Source of the DNA: Subtercola sp.
GTDB lineage: Bacteria > Actinomycetota > Actinomycetes > Actinomycetales > Microbacteriaceae
Reading direction: 5' to 3'
Assembly: GCA_025463745.1 (NCBI GenBank)
Contig: JAODBB010000107.1
Location: 1-42,240, forward strand
DNA: 42,240 bases
Numbering within the stretch: position 1 is the first letter of the stretch; each line of letters starts with the position of its first letter. Below are positions 23,783-32,761 of this stretch, one piece after another. Position numbers and translations under genes: made by a program. The notes below the pieces were generated by a model. It worked only from the letters and a program-made list of their open reading frames with translations. It did not search any database and was not told the origin of the DNA.

Positions 23783-25798
23783 ATGACGATCGACAGTACT
23801 AGTCCCCGACCGAAGGCGAGGCGACGACTGGTCGCGCTCGCGATTTCTCTGGCTGCTGTGCTTGCCGCAGCACCGTTCATAAACGCCACCCCGCCGGCGC
23901 AGGCTACACCGAACTATCGCAGTGTGTATCACTTCACTGTTCCTGACGGCTGGAAGAACGACCCGCAAAGACCGATTTATGTGAATGGCCAGTATCAGTA
24001 CTACTACCTGTATAACGAAAGCTATCCGCCCATCGCGGGCACATCCTGGCGTATGGCGACGAGTACTGACGGCGTTGTTTGGGCCGACCAGGGTGTGGCT
24101 GCGTCTAAAGACGATGTTACGAATTCGAGCAACGGTGATCTGTGGAGCGGATCCACTGTCGTGGACACCAACAATACGGCGGGGTTCGGGGCTGGCGCAG
24201 TGGTCATGCTGGTGACTCAGCCGAACCTCCCTACCGGGTCCATCGCTAACCAGGCGGAATACCTCTGGTACTCGACTGATGGCGGTCGCAACTTCACTCA
24301 TTACTCGTCGACTCCGGTGCTCGCGAATCCGGGCGTCGCCGACTTCCGCGACCCGAAGGTCATGTGGGACTCCGACAGATCACAATGGGTGATGACGCTC
24401 GCTCAAGGTCAGACGCTCGGCTTCTACACCTCACCGAATCTGAAGAACTGGACCTATGCCGGGGCCTTCACGACAAGCGGTATCGGTACGGTTGAATGCC
24501 CCGATCTGTACAAGATTCGGGCAGACGATGGAACGACGAAGTGGGTGCTTGCCGCTAGCGCCAACGCCACAGCCATCAATCCACCGACCTCCTACGCGTA
24601 TTGGACCGGAACGTTCACAGGTACGGGTTTCACTCCAGACTCGGCCACCCCGCAATGGCTCGACTACGGTTACGACTGGTATGCCGCAGTCACCTGGGAA
24701 GACGCCGCCGCGCCGCTCGATCAGCGATTCGCGGTCGGATGGATGAACAACTGGGCATACCCCGATAACACTCCGACGTGGACCAACAATGGGTACAACG
24801 GCACTGACTCCGTCACTCGCCAGATCAAACTGAAGAAGTACGGCAGCGTCTACTCCCTCACATCGCAACCCGTCGCTGCTCTGCAGAACCAGGTCTCGAA
24901 CACCACAGACCTCGGCACCATCTCGGTCAACGGCAGCCAGCCCCTCAGCTATCACGGCACTGCCTATGAGCTCGATGCTGACGTGAGCTGGACAACCGCG
25001 AACAATATCGGCCTTCAGCTTCGCCGGTCATCCGACGGCAGCCGACACGCCGACATCGGAGTCTACGCTGGGGCCGGTGGGTACAGTTACCTGAATCGTG
25101 GGCCTACCGTGCAACCCGACACGTCGAACCAGCGCGTCGAAAGTCGGGCGTCATTCGATATGAGTAAGGGCACAGTTCACCTGAAGGTCCTCGTCGATAC
25201 AACGTCAATCGAGGTCTTCATCGATGATGGGCGCGTCGCGCAATCGAGTCTGGCATTTCCCGACCCCAGTGATAACGGAATAGCCCTGTACGCCGCGGGT
25301 GGGACAGCGAGCTTCAGCAACGTCACTATCAAGGATTTCGCCGCCGTTCCCCAGCGGCCAGCCCAACTCGTCTCTGATTTCGAGGGAACGAGTTTTGGCG
25401 CAGGCTGGACCACGACGGGTTCGTATGTGGGTCAGGCGCCTGTGAACTGGGCCACTGCCGGCAAGGTGAACGCCAAATACGCCGACACGTTCGTCAACGG
25501 TGCAGACTCGGCCACCGGGAGCATCACGTCGCCCTCGTTCGTCTTGGATCGGAACTTTGTTCGTTTCAAGCTGGCCGGAGGAAACCATCCGCAGAACCAG
25601 CCGAACCCGACGTCTGTGCAACTACTAGTCAACGGAACCATCGTGAAGACCCAGACGGGAAACAACTCCGGTGACCTTTCTCTGTACTCATGGGATGTCA
25701 GCGCATACGCAGGACAAAACGCGCAGTTCCAGATTCTCGACCAAAACACGGGAGGGTGGGGCCACATCATGGTCGACCAGGTGACTTTGAGCGATTGA
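23783..25798 (+). CDS. Secreted GH32 fructan hydrolase (levanase/inulinase type) with C-terminal beta-sandwich domain
   Basis: The 671-residue product has a Sec signal peptide (basic PKARRR, hydrophobic core about 16-35, cleavage probably after PAQA near residue 41). The five-bladed propeller carries the three GH32 acids: Asp60 in WKNDPQ (nucleophile), Asp190 in FRDPK (transition-state stabiliser) and Glu238 in VECPD (acid/base). The GH32 C-terminal beta-sandwich follows (VDTTSIEVFIDDGRVAQSS). After it comes a ~140-residue domain with NTGGWGHIMVDQ that is often appended to such enzymes and may bind glycan. It should cut levan or inulin outside the cell. AAGGAG lies 6 bases before this ATG; the ATG at 23780 is too close to it. 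Confidence 0.92.
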   Translation: MTIDSTSPRPKARRRLVALAISLAAVLAAAPFINATPPAQATPNYRSVYHFTVPDGWKNDPQRPIYVNGQYQYYYLYNESYPPIAGTSWRMATSTDGVVWADQGVAASKDDVTNSSNGDLWSGSTVVDTNNTAGFGAGAVVMLVTQPNLPTGSIANQAEYLWYSTDGGRNFTHYSSTPVLANPGVADFRDPKVMWDSDRSQWVMTLAQGQTLGFYTSPNLKNWTYAGAFTTSGIGTVECPDLYKIRADDGTTKWVLAASANATAINPPTSYAYWTGTFTGTGFTPDSATPQWLDYGYDWYAAVTWEDAAAPLDQRFAVGWMNNWAYPDNTPTWTNNGYNGTDSVTRQIKLKKYGSVYSLTSQPVAALQNQVSNTTDLGTISVNGSQPLSYHGTAYELDADVSWTTANNIGLQLRRSSDGSRHADIGVYAGAGGYSYLNRGPTVQPDTSNQRVESRASFDMSKGTVHLKVLVDTTSIEVFIDDGRVAQSSLAFPDPSDNGIALYAAGGTASFSNVTIKDFAAVPQRPAQLVSDFEGTSFGAGWTTTGSYVGQAPVNWATAGKVNAKYADTFVNGADSATGSITSPSFVLDRNFVRFKLAGGNHPQNQPNPTSVQLLVNGTIVKTQTGNNSGDLSLYSWDVSAYAGQNAQFQILDQNTGGWGHIMVDQVTLSD

Positions 25799-25873
25799 GA
25801 CTGGTTGGGGGGGTCGGCCGCCGTGAGGCCGCTGGCCCCGCCCGCCTGGAGATCGAATGCGTGTCGGAGAATT

Positions 25874-25883
25874 GGTCCGATGT
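25874..25883. promoter_or_regulatory. GGTCCGATGT motif upstream of the FCD regulator
   Basis: This 10-base element recurs with small changes at 28520-28529 (GGTCGGATGT), 28594-28603 (GTTCGGATGT) and 28827-28835 (GTCCGATGT). It lies 144 bases before the GTG of the GntR/FCD gene at 26027 and is a candidate autoregulatory site for it. Confidence 0.42.
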
Positions 25884-26026
25884 TTCGCTCGAGGGACACG
25901 ATACGATTGATTTGCGCTGGCCGCGCCCCCTCGCACAGTTCGATGTGAGCGTGAGGGTCGATCCTCGGATCTCGCGGTCATCTGGCTTCGACCAGCCGGC
26001 GCCGGCGCTCGGGAAGGAGCCCCACC

Positions 26027-26737
26027 GTGGCTGTCACTGATGAAGCGATCGTTCGGATCCAGGAGATGATCCGAAACGGCGAGCTCGCGCCTGGCGATCG
26101 GCTCCCACCCGAAAAGATTCTGAGTGAACGGCTCGGACTATCGCGCAGTTCGATGCGCGAGGCGGTAAAGGCACTCGAGGTGATCCGAGTGCTAGACGTG
26201 CGCCGCGGCGACGGAACGTATGTCACGAGCCTCGAGCCTCGGCTGCTATTGGAATCTATGTCATTCGCTCTCGATCTTCAAAGCAACTCCGCGTTGCTGG
26301 AACTGTTCGCCGTGCGGCGGATCCTCGAGCCGGCTGCTACGGCCATGGCAGCAACGCGGCTGACTCCAGACGAGGTCGATGACTTGCGCAGGAGGCTGAG
26401 CGAGGTCGATTCCAACTCGAGCGTAGAAGGCTTAGTCGACCATGATCTTGAGTTTCACGCCGCCATCGTCAATGCCGCCGGGAACTCGTACTTGTCTGGT
26501 TTGGTCGAGGCCGTTTCGAGCAATACCGTTCGTGCTCGCCTGTGGCGCGGGCTGACGCAAGAAAATGCCGTGTCGCGCACGCTGGCAGAACACCGGGCGA
26601 TGGTGGAGGCGTTGGCCGCAGGAGACGCGAAGCTCGCAGAGGCGCTGAGCATTGCGCACATTGCGGGCGTCGAAGAGTGGTTGCACCGTTGGAACGGCGA
26701 ACAGCCGCTGCCCCAGCCGCCACAACGACTGGACTAA
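26027..26737 (+). CDS. GntR family transcriptional regulator, FCD (FadR/UxuR-like) subfamily
   Basis: A 236-residue regulator. The winged helix lies at residues ~5-70 (LAPGDRLPPEKILSERLGLSRSSMREAVKALEVIRVLDVRRGDGTYV), followed by a helical FCD ligand domain with DHDLEFHAAIVNAAGN and the EHRAMVEAL segment carrying metal-binding His. FCD regulators near sugar-acid dehydratases usually respond to an aldonate or 2-keto-3-deoxy acid. The GTG start is preceded by AAGGAG, spacing 7. Its 3' end overlaps the convergent FucU gene by four bases. The GATGT-type motif in front of it and in the 28492-28858 region suggests it controls the dehydratase and transporter operons. Confidence 0.93.
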   Translation: MAVTDEAIVRIQEMIRNGELAPGDRLPPEKILSERLGLSRSSMREAVKALEVIRVLDVRRGDGTYVTSLEPRLLLESMSFALDLQSNSALLELFAVRRILEPAATAMAATRLTPDEVDDLRRRLSEVDSNSSVEGLVDHDLEFHAAIVNAAGNSYLSGLVEAVSSNTVRARLWRGLTQENAVSRTLAEHRAMVEALAAGDAKLAEALSIAHIAGVEEWLHRWNGEQPLPQPPQRLD

Positions 26738-27144
26738 TGACCGACGACACCCTTCTGGAGCCTTGCGTTTGCATAGACGAGCACTTCACCCGTTCGAACG
26801 ATGAATTGCGCCTCGCTGGCAAGTTCGTAGAATCGGTTCCTTTCGGCCATGCGCAGATCGGCGCTCTCGGCGCGGGCGGCCTCTGCGAGTTCTTGATGAA
26901 CCGGCAGTGGACGAGAGTCAGGCGTGGCCATCAACACCAGTGCAGGGGCATCATCCAAAGGGGTGACAGAGCGAATAGCCCGCAGCACCTCCGGTGATCT
27001 CAGCGCGGGAAGTTCAAGCACTGGTACCCCGAACCGATAGGCCGGAAAATGCGCGTCAGAAATGACGACGGAGTCGGAATGACCCAAGCGATCTAGGCGC
27101 AGCAGCAGCTCGCCGGTGAGAATGGGATTGACGCCTTCAAGCAT
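26734..27144 (-). CDS. fucU: RbsD/FucU family sugar mutarotase (probable L-fucose mutarotase)
   Basis: The 136-residue protein is the size of FucU and starts with the family signature LEGVNPILTGELLLRLDRLGHSDSVVISDAHFPA, where His22 is the catalytic residue. FucU/RbsD enzymes interconvert sugar anomers to feed the downstream enzyme. The neighbour upstream on the same strand is an L-fuconate dehydratase, so L-fucose (or a stereochemically similar sugar such as D-arabinose) is the likely substrate. AAAGGA lies before the ATG. The stop overlaps the convergent regulator gene by four bases. Confidence 0.88.
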   Translation of the reverse strand: MLEGVNPILTGELLLRLDRLGHSDSVVISDAHFPAYRFGVPVLELPALRSPEVLRAIRSVTPLDDAPALVLMATPDSRPLPVHQELAEAARAESADLRMAERNRFYELASEAQFIVRTGEVLVYANARLQKGVVGH

Positions 27145-27192
27145 GAAACGGTCATCCTTTCGTCGTTGAAATGATAAGGCGCCGAGGTGTCA

Positions 27193-28491
27193 TTAGATTG
27201 CGATGGATTCGCATTCAATGAAGGTGTATTCGCTCCTGCTGGCGCCGAGCATCTCAGCACCGCTACCCGGCTGCGCCGGTGGCCAATAGCGACCTGAATG
27301 TACCTGCACCGGGTTGACGAAATGCTCGTGCAGGTGATCGACGAATTCGATAGTGCGGCCCGTGTGGGTGCCAGAGACTGCGAGGTAGTCGAACATCGAC
27401 AGGTGCTGAACGACTTCGCACAGTCCCACGCCTCCGGCGTGGGGGCACACCGGCACGCCGAATTTGGCGGCCAGAAGAAGGATTGCAATGTTCTCGTTCA
27501 TCCCAGCGACTCGCGACGCATCGATCTGCAGAACCTGCAGCGACTGCTCCTGCAGCATCTGTCGGAAGATCACGCGGTTGGCCACGTGCTCGCCCGTCGC
27601 GACCGGGGTGGGCGCAATGCCGCGGGCAATGGCGGCGTGCCCGAGTATGTCATCTGGGCTGGTCGGCTCTTCGACCCAGGCGAGGTCGTACTCCTGTAGG
27701 GCGCGAATCCACGTGATTGCCTCGTCTACCTCCCAACGCTGATTCGCGTCGATCGCGATCGCCACATCATCGCCGACTGTCGCGCGGGCTATACCGACAC
27801 GGCGGCGATCGTCTTCAAGATTTGCGCCAACTTTCAGCTTGATCTGACGGAAACCATCGCGAACGGCCTCTCGGCAAAGCCGACGCAATTTGTCGTCTGA
27901 ATATCCCAGCCATCCCGGAGTGGTTGTGTAGGCGGGATAGCCGAATTTCAGCAATTCGACCTCCCTATCGACCTTTCCCACCGCCGCTTGCCGAAGGATC
28001 GACAGTGCTTCCTCTTTGGTCAGCGCAGTAGAGAGGTAACGGAAGTCGATGAGCTCGACCAGCTCGTCCGGCGACATGTCCGCCAAGAGTTTCCACAGTG
28101 GAACAGCCGCACGCTTCGCCTTCAGATCCCACAGCGCATTCACGACGGCGCCGGTCGCCATGTGCATGACGCCCTTTTCTGGTCCAAGCCAGCGTAACTG
28201 GGAGTCATTGGTGAGCCAGCGGTAGGTCTCGCCCATCTGGTCGAGCAACGTCTCGACATTCTTGCCGACAAGGTATCCAGCGAGAGTGTCGATCGCGGCG
28301 ACCTGCGCATCGTTTCCGCGTCCGATAGTGAATACAAAGCCATGGCCTTCAAATTCGTCGGGCTCGTCAGTGAGGATCCGGACGTATGCCGCCGAATAAT
28401 CCGGGTCGGGATTCATCGCGTCCGAACCATCCAGAAATCTCGAGGTCGGGAAACGAACGTCGGTCGTCTCTAGTGCGGTGATGGTGCTCAC
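27193..28491 (-). CDS. L-fuconate dehydratase (enolase superfamily)
   Basis: The 432-residue enzyme has the full mandelate-racemase-type active site: Lys218 and Lys220 (IKLKVG), metal ligands Asp248 (DAN), Glu274 (VEEP) and Glu301 (TGEH), and His351 ([10 protein letters not shown]). These positions equal those I recall for the characterised Xanthomonas FucD. The segment [14 protein letters not shown] and the loop [15 protein letters not shown] are specific to fuconate dehydratases. It converts L-fuconate to 2-keto-3-deoxy-L-fuconate in the oxidative (non-phosphorylating) fucose route. It starts with GTG behind AAAGGA. Its promoter spacer contains the GGTCGGATGT motif. Confidence 0.92.
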   Translation of the reverse strand: MSTITALETTDVRFPTSRFLDGSDAMNPDPDYSAAYVRILTDEPDEFEGHGFVFTIGRGNDAQVAAIDTLAGYLVGKNVETLLDQMGETYRWLTNDSQLRWLGPEKGVMHMATGAVVNALWDLKAKRAAVPLWKLLADMSPDELVELIDFRYLSTALTKEEALSILRQAAVGKVDREVELLKFGYPAYTTTPGWLGYSDDKLRRLCREAVRDGFRQIKLKVGANLEDDRRRVGIARATVGDDVAIAIDANQRWEVDEAITWIRALQEYDLAWVEEPTSPDDILGHAAIARGIAPTPVATGEHVANRVIFRQMLQEQSLQVLQIDASRVAGMNENIAILLLAAKFGVPVCPHAGGVGLCEVVQHLSMFDYLAVSGTHTGRTIEFVDHLHEHFVNPVQVHSGRYWPPAQPGSGAEMLGASRSEYTFIECESIAI

Positions 28492-28511
28492 AGTGTCCTT
28501 TCCATGCGCTA

Positions 28512-28541
28512 ATGCTAAAGGTCGGATGTCTCAGCTGTCAA
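28512..28541 (-). promoter_or_regulatory. Predicted fuconate dehydratase promoter with embedded operator
   Basis: On the minus strand TTGACA (28536-28541) and TAGCAT (28512-28517) are 18 bases apart. ACATCCGACC, the reverse complement of the motif at 28520-28529, fills the spacer, a position from which a bound GntR dimer would block RNA polymerase. Confidence 0.58.
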
Positions 28542-28725
28542 ACCCGCCATCGCAGTGCTATTGACGCGAATTCGAGGGCTTGCGACCATTAGAGTTCGGA
28601 TGTACTCGGCCGAGGAGGCTATGAGATTCGTATTAGACCCTTCATCGAGGAACGCGAGGTCGGTCGACGTGGCTGGCAGCGGCTGGCGTTCACCAAAGGC
28701 GCGCGAAATTGGTGGTGATGGAGCG

Positions 28726-28744
28726 GATGTTTGGGCGAAACATC
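28726..28744. repeat. GATGTTT / AAACATC inverted repeat
   Basis: Perfect 7-base arms surround GGGCG. The arms contain the same GATGT half-site seen at four other places around the GntR/FCD regulon, so this is more likely a binding site than a terminator. Confidence 0.45.
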
Positions 28745-28826
28745 GGAGCTATTCCGTGTTTCGATTCCAAAAAATTGCTATTTCCCGGTATTTGCTTTCG
28801 CTAAACTGGCATTTGTGGCACAATTA

Positions 28827-28835
28827 GTCCGATGT
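28827..28835. promoter_or_regulatory. GTCCGATGT motif before the transporter operon
   Basis: This copy lies 24 bases before the binding-protein ATG and just after the best -10 candidate (CACAAT, 28819-28824), where a bound repressor would block initiation. Confidence 0.45.
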
Positions 28836-28858
28836 TTACGATCGACGAAGGAGTCTCC

Positions 28859-30181
28859 ATGAACAAACACAAGTCCCGACGCCGGCTCTCGCTGGCATTC
28901 GCCAGCTTGGCGGTGAGTGCGACGATGCTGGTTGGTTGCTCAGCAGCCAGCGGAGGCGGAGTCGAAAGCACCGCCGGCCCCGCAGACAGCAAGATCGGCG
29001 GCACGCTGACCTTCCTAGCGCAGGGCGACGCGGCGACAGCAAAGAATGATCCGCTTGCTGCAGAATTCGAAAAGAAGTATCCAGACGTTGACGTGAAGAT
29101 CGAGTACTCGGCGACCAAAACGTGGGATGCGTTCTTCTCGGATCTTCAGACGAGGCTCGCTGCCGGCAAGAATTACGACCTCATCTATCTCCCGACCGAA
29201 GGGGAGCGCCTCCTCGCCAGCAAAGGCCTCGTTCAACCACTTGATTCCTGGATCGCCCGCGACAAGTCGGAGATGGATGCGTTCTACGCCGATGCGAACC
29301 CGACCATCGTCGAAGACGCCAAGGAGAAGTCCTCGACCGACGGTAGTACGTACTACATCCCCTATCTTTTCAACACCATGGGAATGTATGTGAACAAGTC
29401 CACCTTCGAGAATGCCGGCGTTCCACTGCCCACGGCAGGTTGGACCTGGGACGACTTCCGCGCTACCTGCGAGGCGCTGCAGAAGGCGAGCGTGCAGTAC
29501 TGCTTCGATGCCAGTTCTGGATACTTCGACGGGATCTCGCCGTGGCTCGCTACCAACGGCGCCGATGTAATGAACGCCGATTGGGATCAGGCGACCGCGG
29601 ACACGCCGCAGGCCATTGAGGCGGCTACCTTCACGCGAGGGCTCGTCGCAGATGGGCTGACCCCGGTTCCTGGAGGCAGCTACGATCAGAACGCTCTGTT
29701 TGCTCAGGGCAAGATAGCGATGATTGGTGGTGGGGCGTGGCCGACAACATCGCTTCTCGCTGCCAACCTGAAGCTGTCGGACTTTGAGATTGTTCCTTGG
29801 CCTACCCAGACACAGCAAGGCAGTCCGGTGGGTTGGGGCGCCCAGGCGATGCTGAAATCGTCGAACAACAAAGAAGCCGCGTGGGCGTACATCAAGTTCC
29901 TCACCTCCCCTGAGGCGCAAGACCTGATCGGCGCCAACCGGCTCAACGACGCAATTCCCGTGCTGCAATCGTCGATCGACAAGGCCAAGGCCACCAACCC
30001 GGAAGGGTACAGCTACTTGTTCGACGCTCTGGACTACGCCACTCCGGTTCCTGGTCCGGCTGCCGCGTTGGCAGTCCAGCAGACTGTTCAGGAAAAGTAT
30101 CTCAGCATCCTGACGGGCAACTCCTCGCCCGAGCAGGGAATGAAAGACATGAATAGCGCAATCAGCGACGAGATCAAGTAG
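28859..30181 (+). CDS. CUT1-type ABC transporter sugar-binding lipoprotein
   Basis: The 440-residue product has a lipoprotein signal with lipobox MLVGC (Cys27) and a mature family-1 solute-binding protein: GGTLTFLAQGD, LAAEFEKKYPDVDVKIEYS, then the hinge segment TYYIPYLFNTMGMYVNKSTFENAGVPLP and WTWDDFRATCEAL. It captures an oligosaccharide or monosaccharide outside the membrane for the two following permeases. No ATPase is encoded nearby, so a shared MsiK-like ATPase is probably used, as in many actinobacteria. GAAGGAG precedes the ATG; the frame extends 27 bases upstream but lacks a ribosome site. A strong hairpin follows the stop codon. Confidence 0.92.
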   Translation: MNKHKSRRRLSLAFASLAVSATMLVGCSAASGGGVESTAGPADSKIGGTLTFLAQGDAATAKNDPLAAEFEKKYPDVDVKIEYSATKTWDAFFSDLQTRLAAGKNYDLIYLPTEGERLLASKGLVQPLDSWIARDKSEMDAFYADANPTIVEDAKEKSSTDGSTYYIPYLFNTMGMYVNKSTFENAGVPLPTAGWTWDDFRATCEALQKASVQYCFDASSGYFDGISPWLATNGADVMNADWDQATADTPQAIEAATFTRGLVADGLTPVPGGSYDQNALFAQGKIAMIGGGAWPTTSLLAANLKLSDFEIVPWPTQTQQGSPVGWGAQAMLKSSNNKEAAWAYIKFLTSPEAQDLIGANRLNDAIPVLQSSIDKAKATNPEGYSYLFDALDYATPVPGPAAALAVQQTVQEKYLSILTGNSSPEQGMKDMNSAISDEIK

Positions 30182-30187
30182 TGAACC

Positions 30188-30224
30188 TGGGGCGCCACCT
30201 CAACCAAGTGAGGCCGGCGCCCCA
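30188..30224 (+). repeat. Strong intercistronic hairpin after the binding-protein gene
   Basis: TGGGGCGCC (30188-30196) pairs perfectly with GGCGCCCCA (30216-30224). Inside it CCTCA (30198-30202) pairs with TGAGG (30209-30213) around a 6-base loop. No T-run follows. Such a structure between binding-protein and permease genes commonly protects the upstream mRNA or trims read-through, giving more receptor than permease. Confidence 0.65.
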
Positions 30225-30246
30225 CCCAAGTCAGAAAGTAGCGAAG

Positions 30247-31221
30247 GTGCTCACTGAAGCAATTCCCCAGCGCTCTCAAGCAGATGTACGGGCCGGCGAG
30301 CGCCGAACACGCTCGTCGAATTCGTCGACAGGCAAGCGCCGAAGGCGCGCGTCAGATTCGCGGACTGCGGCCATCATGCTGTCTCCGTCAGTGCTGCTGT
30401 ACATCGCGTTCGTCGCCATGCCGCTTGTCGCTGCAATCACTCTCTCCTTCTTCAAGTGGGATCTGCTCACCGCGCCGCAGTTCGCCGGATTAGCGAACTT
30501 CGTCGAGCTGGCCACAGACGGCACCACATTCCGCGCCATCGGTAACACCTTCCTCTTCGCCATTGCGACGGTCATCTTCCACATGGTCGGTGGGCTCTTG
30601 TTGGCGATCGCCCTGAACCGGCCGCTCAATAGGCTGCTTCGGAAGGTTCTCAGCGCCGCCATCTTCTTCCCCGTGCTCATGTCTTGGGCGGCGGTCTCGC
30701 TGATCTGGCGGTATGCGCTCGACCCGAACTTCGGGTTCGTGAACTACTACCTCAAACAATTAGGGTTGACGCCGCCTAACTGGTTCGCCGATGCGTCGTC
30801 GGCGATGCCTTCGCTCATCGGTATCGATGTCTGGCACAGCCTCGGCTACACCATGGTGATTCTTCTGGCTGGCTTGCAGAGCATCCCTCCTACGCTTTAT
30901 GAGGCCGCCCGCCTCGACGGCGCCGGCCCGGTTCGGCAGTTCTGGTCGGTGACCGTTCCGTTGCTCTCACCGACGTTGCTTTTCGCTTCGATCATCTCCT
31001 TCGTCGGTGCGTTTCAGATCTTCGACCCGATGTTCATCATCACCAAGGGAGGCCCCGACAATTCCACGCTCAGTGTTGTGCAAGACGTCTACTACAGCGC
31101 TTTCCGCGACTTCGACATGGGTTATGCCAGTGCCAAATCTCTCATCATCGTCGCGGTGATTCTCATCGTCACGATGCTTCAGCTGCGACTCAGTAAAAGA
31201 TGGGTGAACTACGACAAATGA
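30247..31221 (+). CDS. CUT1-type ABC sugar permease 1 (MalF/UgpA-like)
   Basis: Six hydrophobic segments follow a basic N-terminus (GKRRRRASDSRTAAIMLSPSVLLYIAFV). The EAA loop YEAARLDGAGPVRQFWSVTVPLL faces the cytoplasm and binds the ATPase. The frame is open back to a GTG at 30181 that overlaps the previous stop by one base, but that start would lie at the foot of the hairpin and adds residues unlike other permeases. I therefore prefer the GTG at 30247 (324 residues), which has a weak GAAAG 7 bases upstream. The second permease overlaps its stop as ATGA. Confidence 0.88.
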   Translation: MLTEAIPQRSQADVRAGERRTRSSNSSTGKRRRRASDSRTAAIMLSPSVLLYIAFVAMPLVAAITLSFFKWDLLTAPQFAGLANFVELATDGTTFRAIGNTFLFAIATVIFHMVGGLLLAIALNRPLNRLLRKVLSAAIFFPVLMSWAAVSLIWRYALDPNFGFVNYYLKQLGLTPPNWFADASSAMPSLIGIDVWHSLGYTMVILLAGLQSIPPTLYEAARLDGAGPVRQFWSVTVPLLSPTLLFASIISFVGAFQIFDPMFIITKGGPDNSTLSVVQDVYYSAFRDFDMGYASAKSLIIVAVILIVTMLQLRLSKRWVNYDK

Positions 31222-32087
31222 GTGCAACAGAACGAGTTCTTCGTCGGCGACGCAGCAGCATCCAGGGAAGCCGGCTTGCCCGATACGCAGTGACGATTGT
31301 TCTAGCCGTTATCGCGATACTGATGTTCTTGCCGATCTACTGGCTTATCGTCACATCAATCACCGAACCCGAGCATGCGTTCAGCCTGCCGCCCGAGTGG
31401 TTTCCGTTGCACATCACCAGCGCGAGCTACGCCAGCAGCTTCGATCTGATCCCCTTCGCCGTTCAGATCATGAACAGTATCGAAGTCACCACCATCGTCG
31501 TCATCGGTCAGCTGCTCACCAGTTCGCTCGCCGCTTACGCATTCGCGAGATTGAAATTCCGAGGCAGGGACGGTCTGTTCACTGTCTTCCTCGTCGCCCT
31601 GATGGTGCCACTGCAGGTAACGGTGATCCCCATCTTCATTCTGATGCGCACGCTCGGGCTTCTCGACACCCAAGTGTCGCTGTGGCTTCCCGTATTGCTG
31701 TCAGTGTTCGGCATTTTCTTCCTCCGCCAGCACTTTCTGTCGTTGCCAGATGAGCTGGAGGATGCTGCGAAGATCGATGGTGCCGGCCACTGGCGCATTT
31801 TGTTCCAGATTCTCCTGCCCCTCTCTGGGCCGATACTGGCCGCGTTGGCGATCTTCTCTGCCCTAGTCACCTGGAACGATTTCTTTTGGCCGAACATCAT
31901 GATCACGTCTCCCGACAAGATGACCGTTCCTGTCGGACTCGTGTTTCTTCAGGCCGGACTGTCTGGAGCGCCCGCCGTGGTGGTGTTCGCGGCGATCGCG
32001 ACTGTGACCATTCCGCTTCTCGTGCTCTTCCTCATCGCCCAGGAGAGCATCATGCGTGGCATTGCGCTTGCCGGAGTCTCACGATGA
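31218..32087 (+). CDS. CUT1-type ABC sugar permease 2 (MalG/UgpE-like)
   Basis: The 289-residue partner permease has six membrane spans and the EAA loop ELEDAAKIDGAGHWRILFQILLPL. PEHAFSLPPEWFP after the first span is typical of this class. Start and stop are both in ATGA overlaps (with permease 1 and with the next membrane protein), so the three are translated as a block. Substrate inferred only from the neighbouring glycosidases. Confidence 0.93.
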   Translation: MSATERVLRRRRSSIQGSRLARYAVTIVLAVIAILMFLPIYWLIVTSITEPEHAFSLPPEWFPLHITSASYASSFDLIPFAVQIMNSIEVTTIVVIGQLLTSSLAAYAFARLKFRGRDGLFTVFLVALMVPLQVTVIPIFILMRTLGLLDTQVSLWLPVLLSVFGIFFLRQHFLSLPDELEDAAKIDGAGHWRILFQILLPLSGPILAALAIFSALVTWNDFFWPNIMITSPDKMTVPVGLVFLQAGLSGAPAVVVFAAIATVTIPLLVLFLIAQESIMRGIALAGVSR

Positions 32088-32761
32088 ACACACCGACCGT
32101 CTCGTCCTCGCTGCGGCGCACGTTCGTCGGGCGGGCGGTGCTCATCGCGTGGGACGCACTTCCGCTCATGGTTCCGGCGGTCTTTCTGATTCCCATGGCC
32201 GTTTTCGGCAGCTTGCTGTTGGCGCAGTCCAGCCCTCTTCTAGCCGCGGTGGGAGCTGGATCAGTCTGCAGCTCGAGCTCCGCCTTGGCCCTCTTTGCCG
32301 CTTTACGATCCGCGCACAGGCTTGGTGAGACGGCGGTGGCCGCGCGGTTAGGGTGGGCCACCTTCGGTCGAGCGCTTGCCGGCGCGGCGGTTCCCACCGG
32401 TGCGCTCCTGACCATGGCACTCGCGGGAAGCGTTGCGGCGGTGGGAGCTCCATCGAGTATCAGCATCCCGGCTTGGTGTGCTTCTGCCGCGCTTCTGCTC
32501 TTGGCTATCCTTTGCTTTCCATACTTTCTTGTCAGCATCGTGCAAGGCGACTCGCTCGGTAGCGCGGTGCGAAGCGTGCTCTACACGGCAGCAAGCCGCC
32601 CGGCTCAGACGGGACTCGCTGCGACTGTCACCGGCGCGACAACGGTTGCCGCTGTCGTCGGCGGCCCCATAGCGTTGGCAGCCGCGATACCGTTCGCCTT
32701 CGCGCTCTACGTTCTCATCATTCGATCGAATCTCACAGAAAACCCACTGACACATGCTTGA
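32084..32761 (+). CDS. Small polytopic membrane protein of unknown function
   Basis: The 225-residue product has five or six hydrophobic segments, short loops rich in Ala, Ser and Thr, and no catalytic motif that I recognise. It begins in an ATGA overlap with permease 2 and ends inside the start of the GH116 gene (8-base overlap), so it is locked into the transporter/glycosidase operon. Its size and context resemble YesL/DUF624-type membrane proteins often found with sugar ABC transporters. The resemblance is weak by eye, and I would keep it as hypothetical. Confidence 0.75.
   Translation: MNTPTVSSSLRRTFVGRAVLIAWDALPLMVPAVFLIPMAVFGSLLLAQSSPLLAAVGAGSVCSSSSALALFAALRSAHRLGETAVAARLGWATFGRALAGAAVPTGALLTMALAGSVAAVGAPSSISIPAWCASAALLLLAILCFPYFLVSIVQGDSLGSAVRSVLYTAASRPAQTGLAATVTGATTVAAVVGGPIALAAAIPFAFALYVLIIRSNLTENPLTHA

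Larger units (their letters stand above)
28492..28858. other. Divergent regulatory region between fuconate dehydratase and transporter operon
   Basis: No gene is seen in these 367 bases. The tract holds the minus-strand dehydratase promoter at 28512-28541 and several GATGT-type elements: GGTCGGATGT (28520-28529), GTTCGGATGT (28594-28603), the convergent pair GATGTTT/AAACATC (28726-28744) and GTCCGATGT (28827-28835). The plus-strand promoter is less clear; CACAAT at 28819-28824 is the best -10 candidate, and the last motif would then cover the transcription start. Confidence 0.55.

Noticed and set aside
23410-23889. Minus-strand open frame in the spacer before the secreted GH32 gene
   Set aside because: It runs into the GH32 signal peptide region, has atypical composition and no motif, and overlaps the predicted GH32 promoter.
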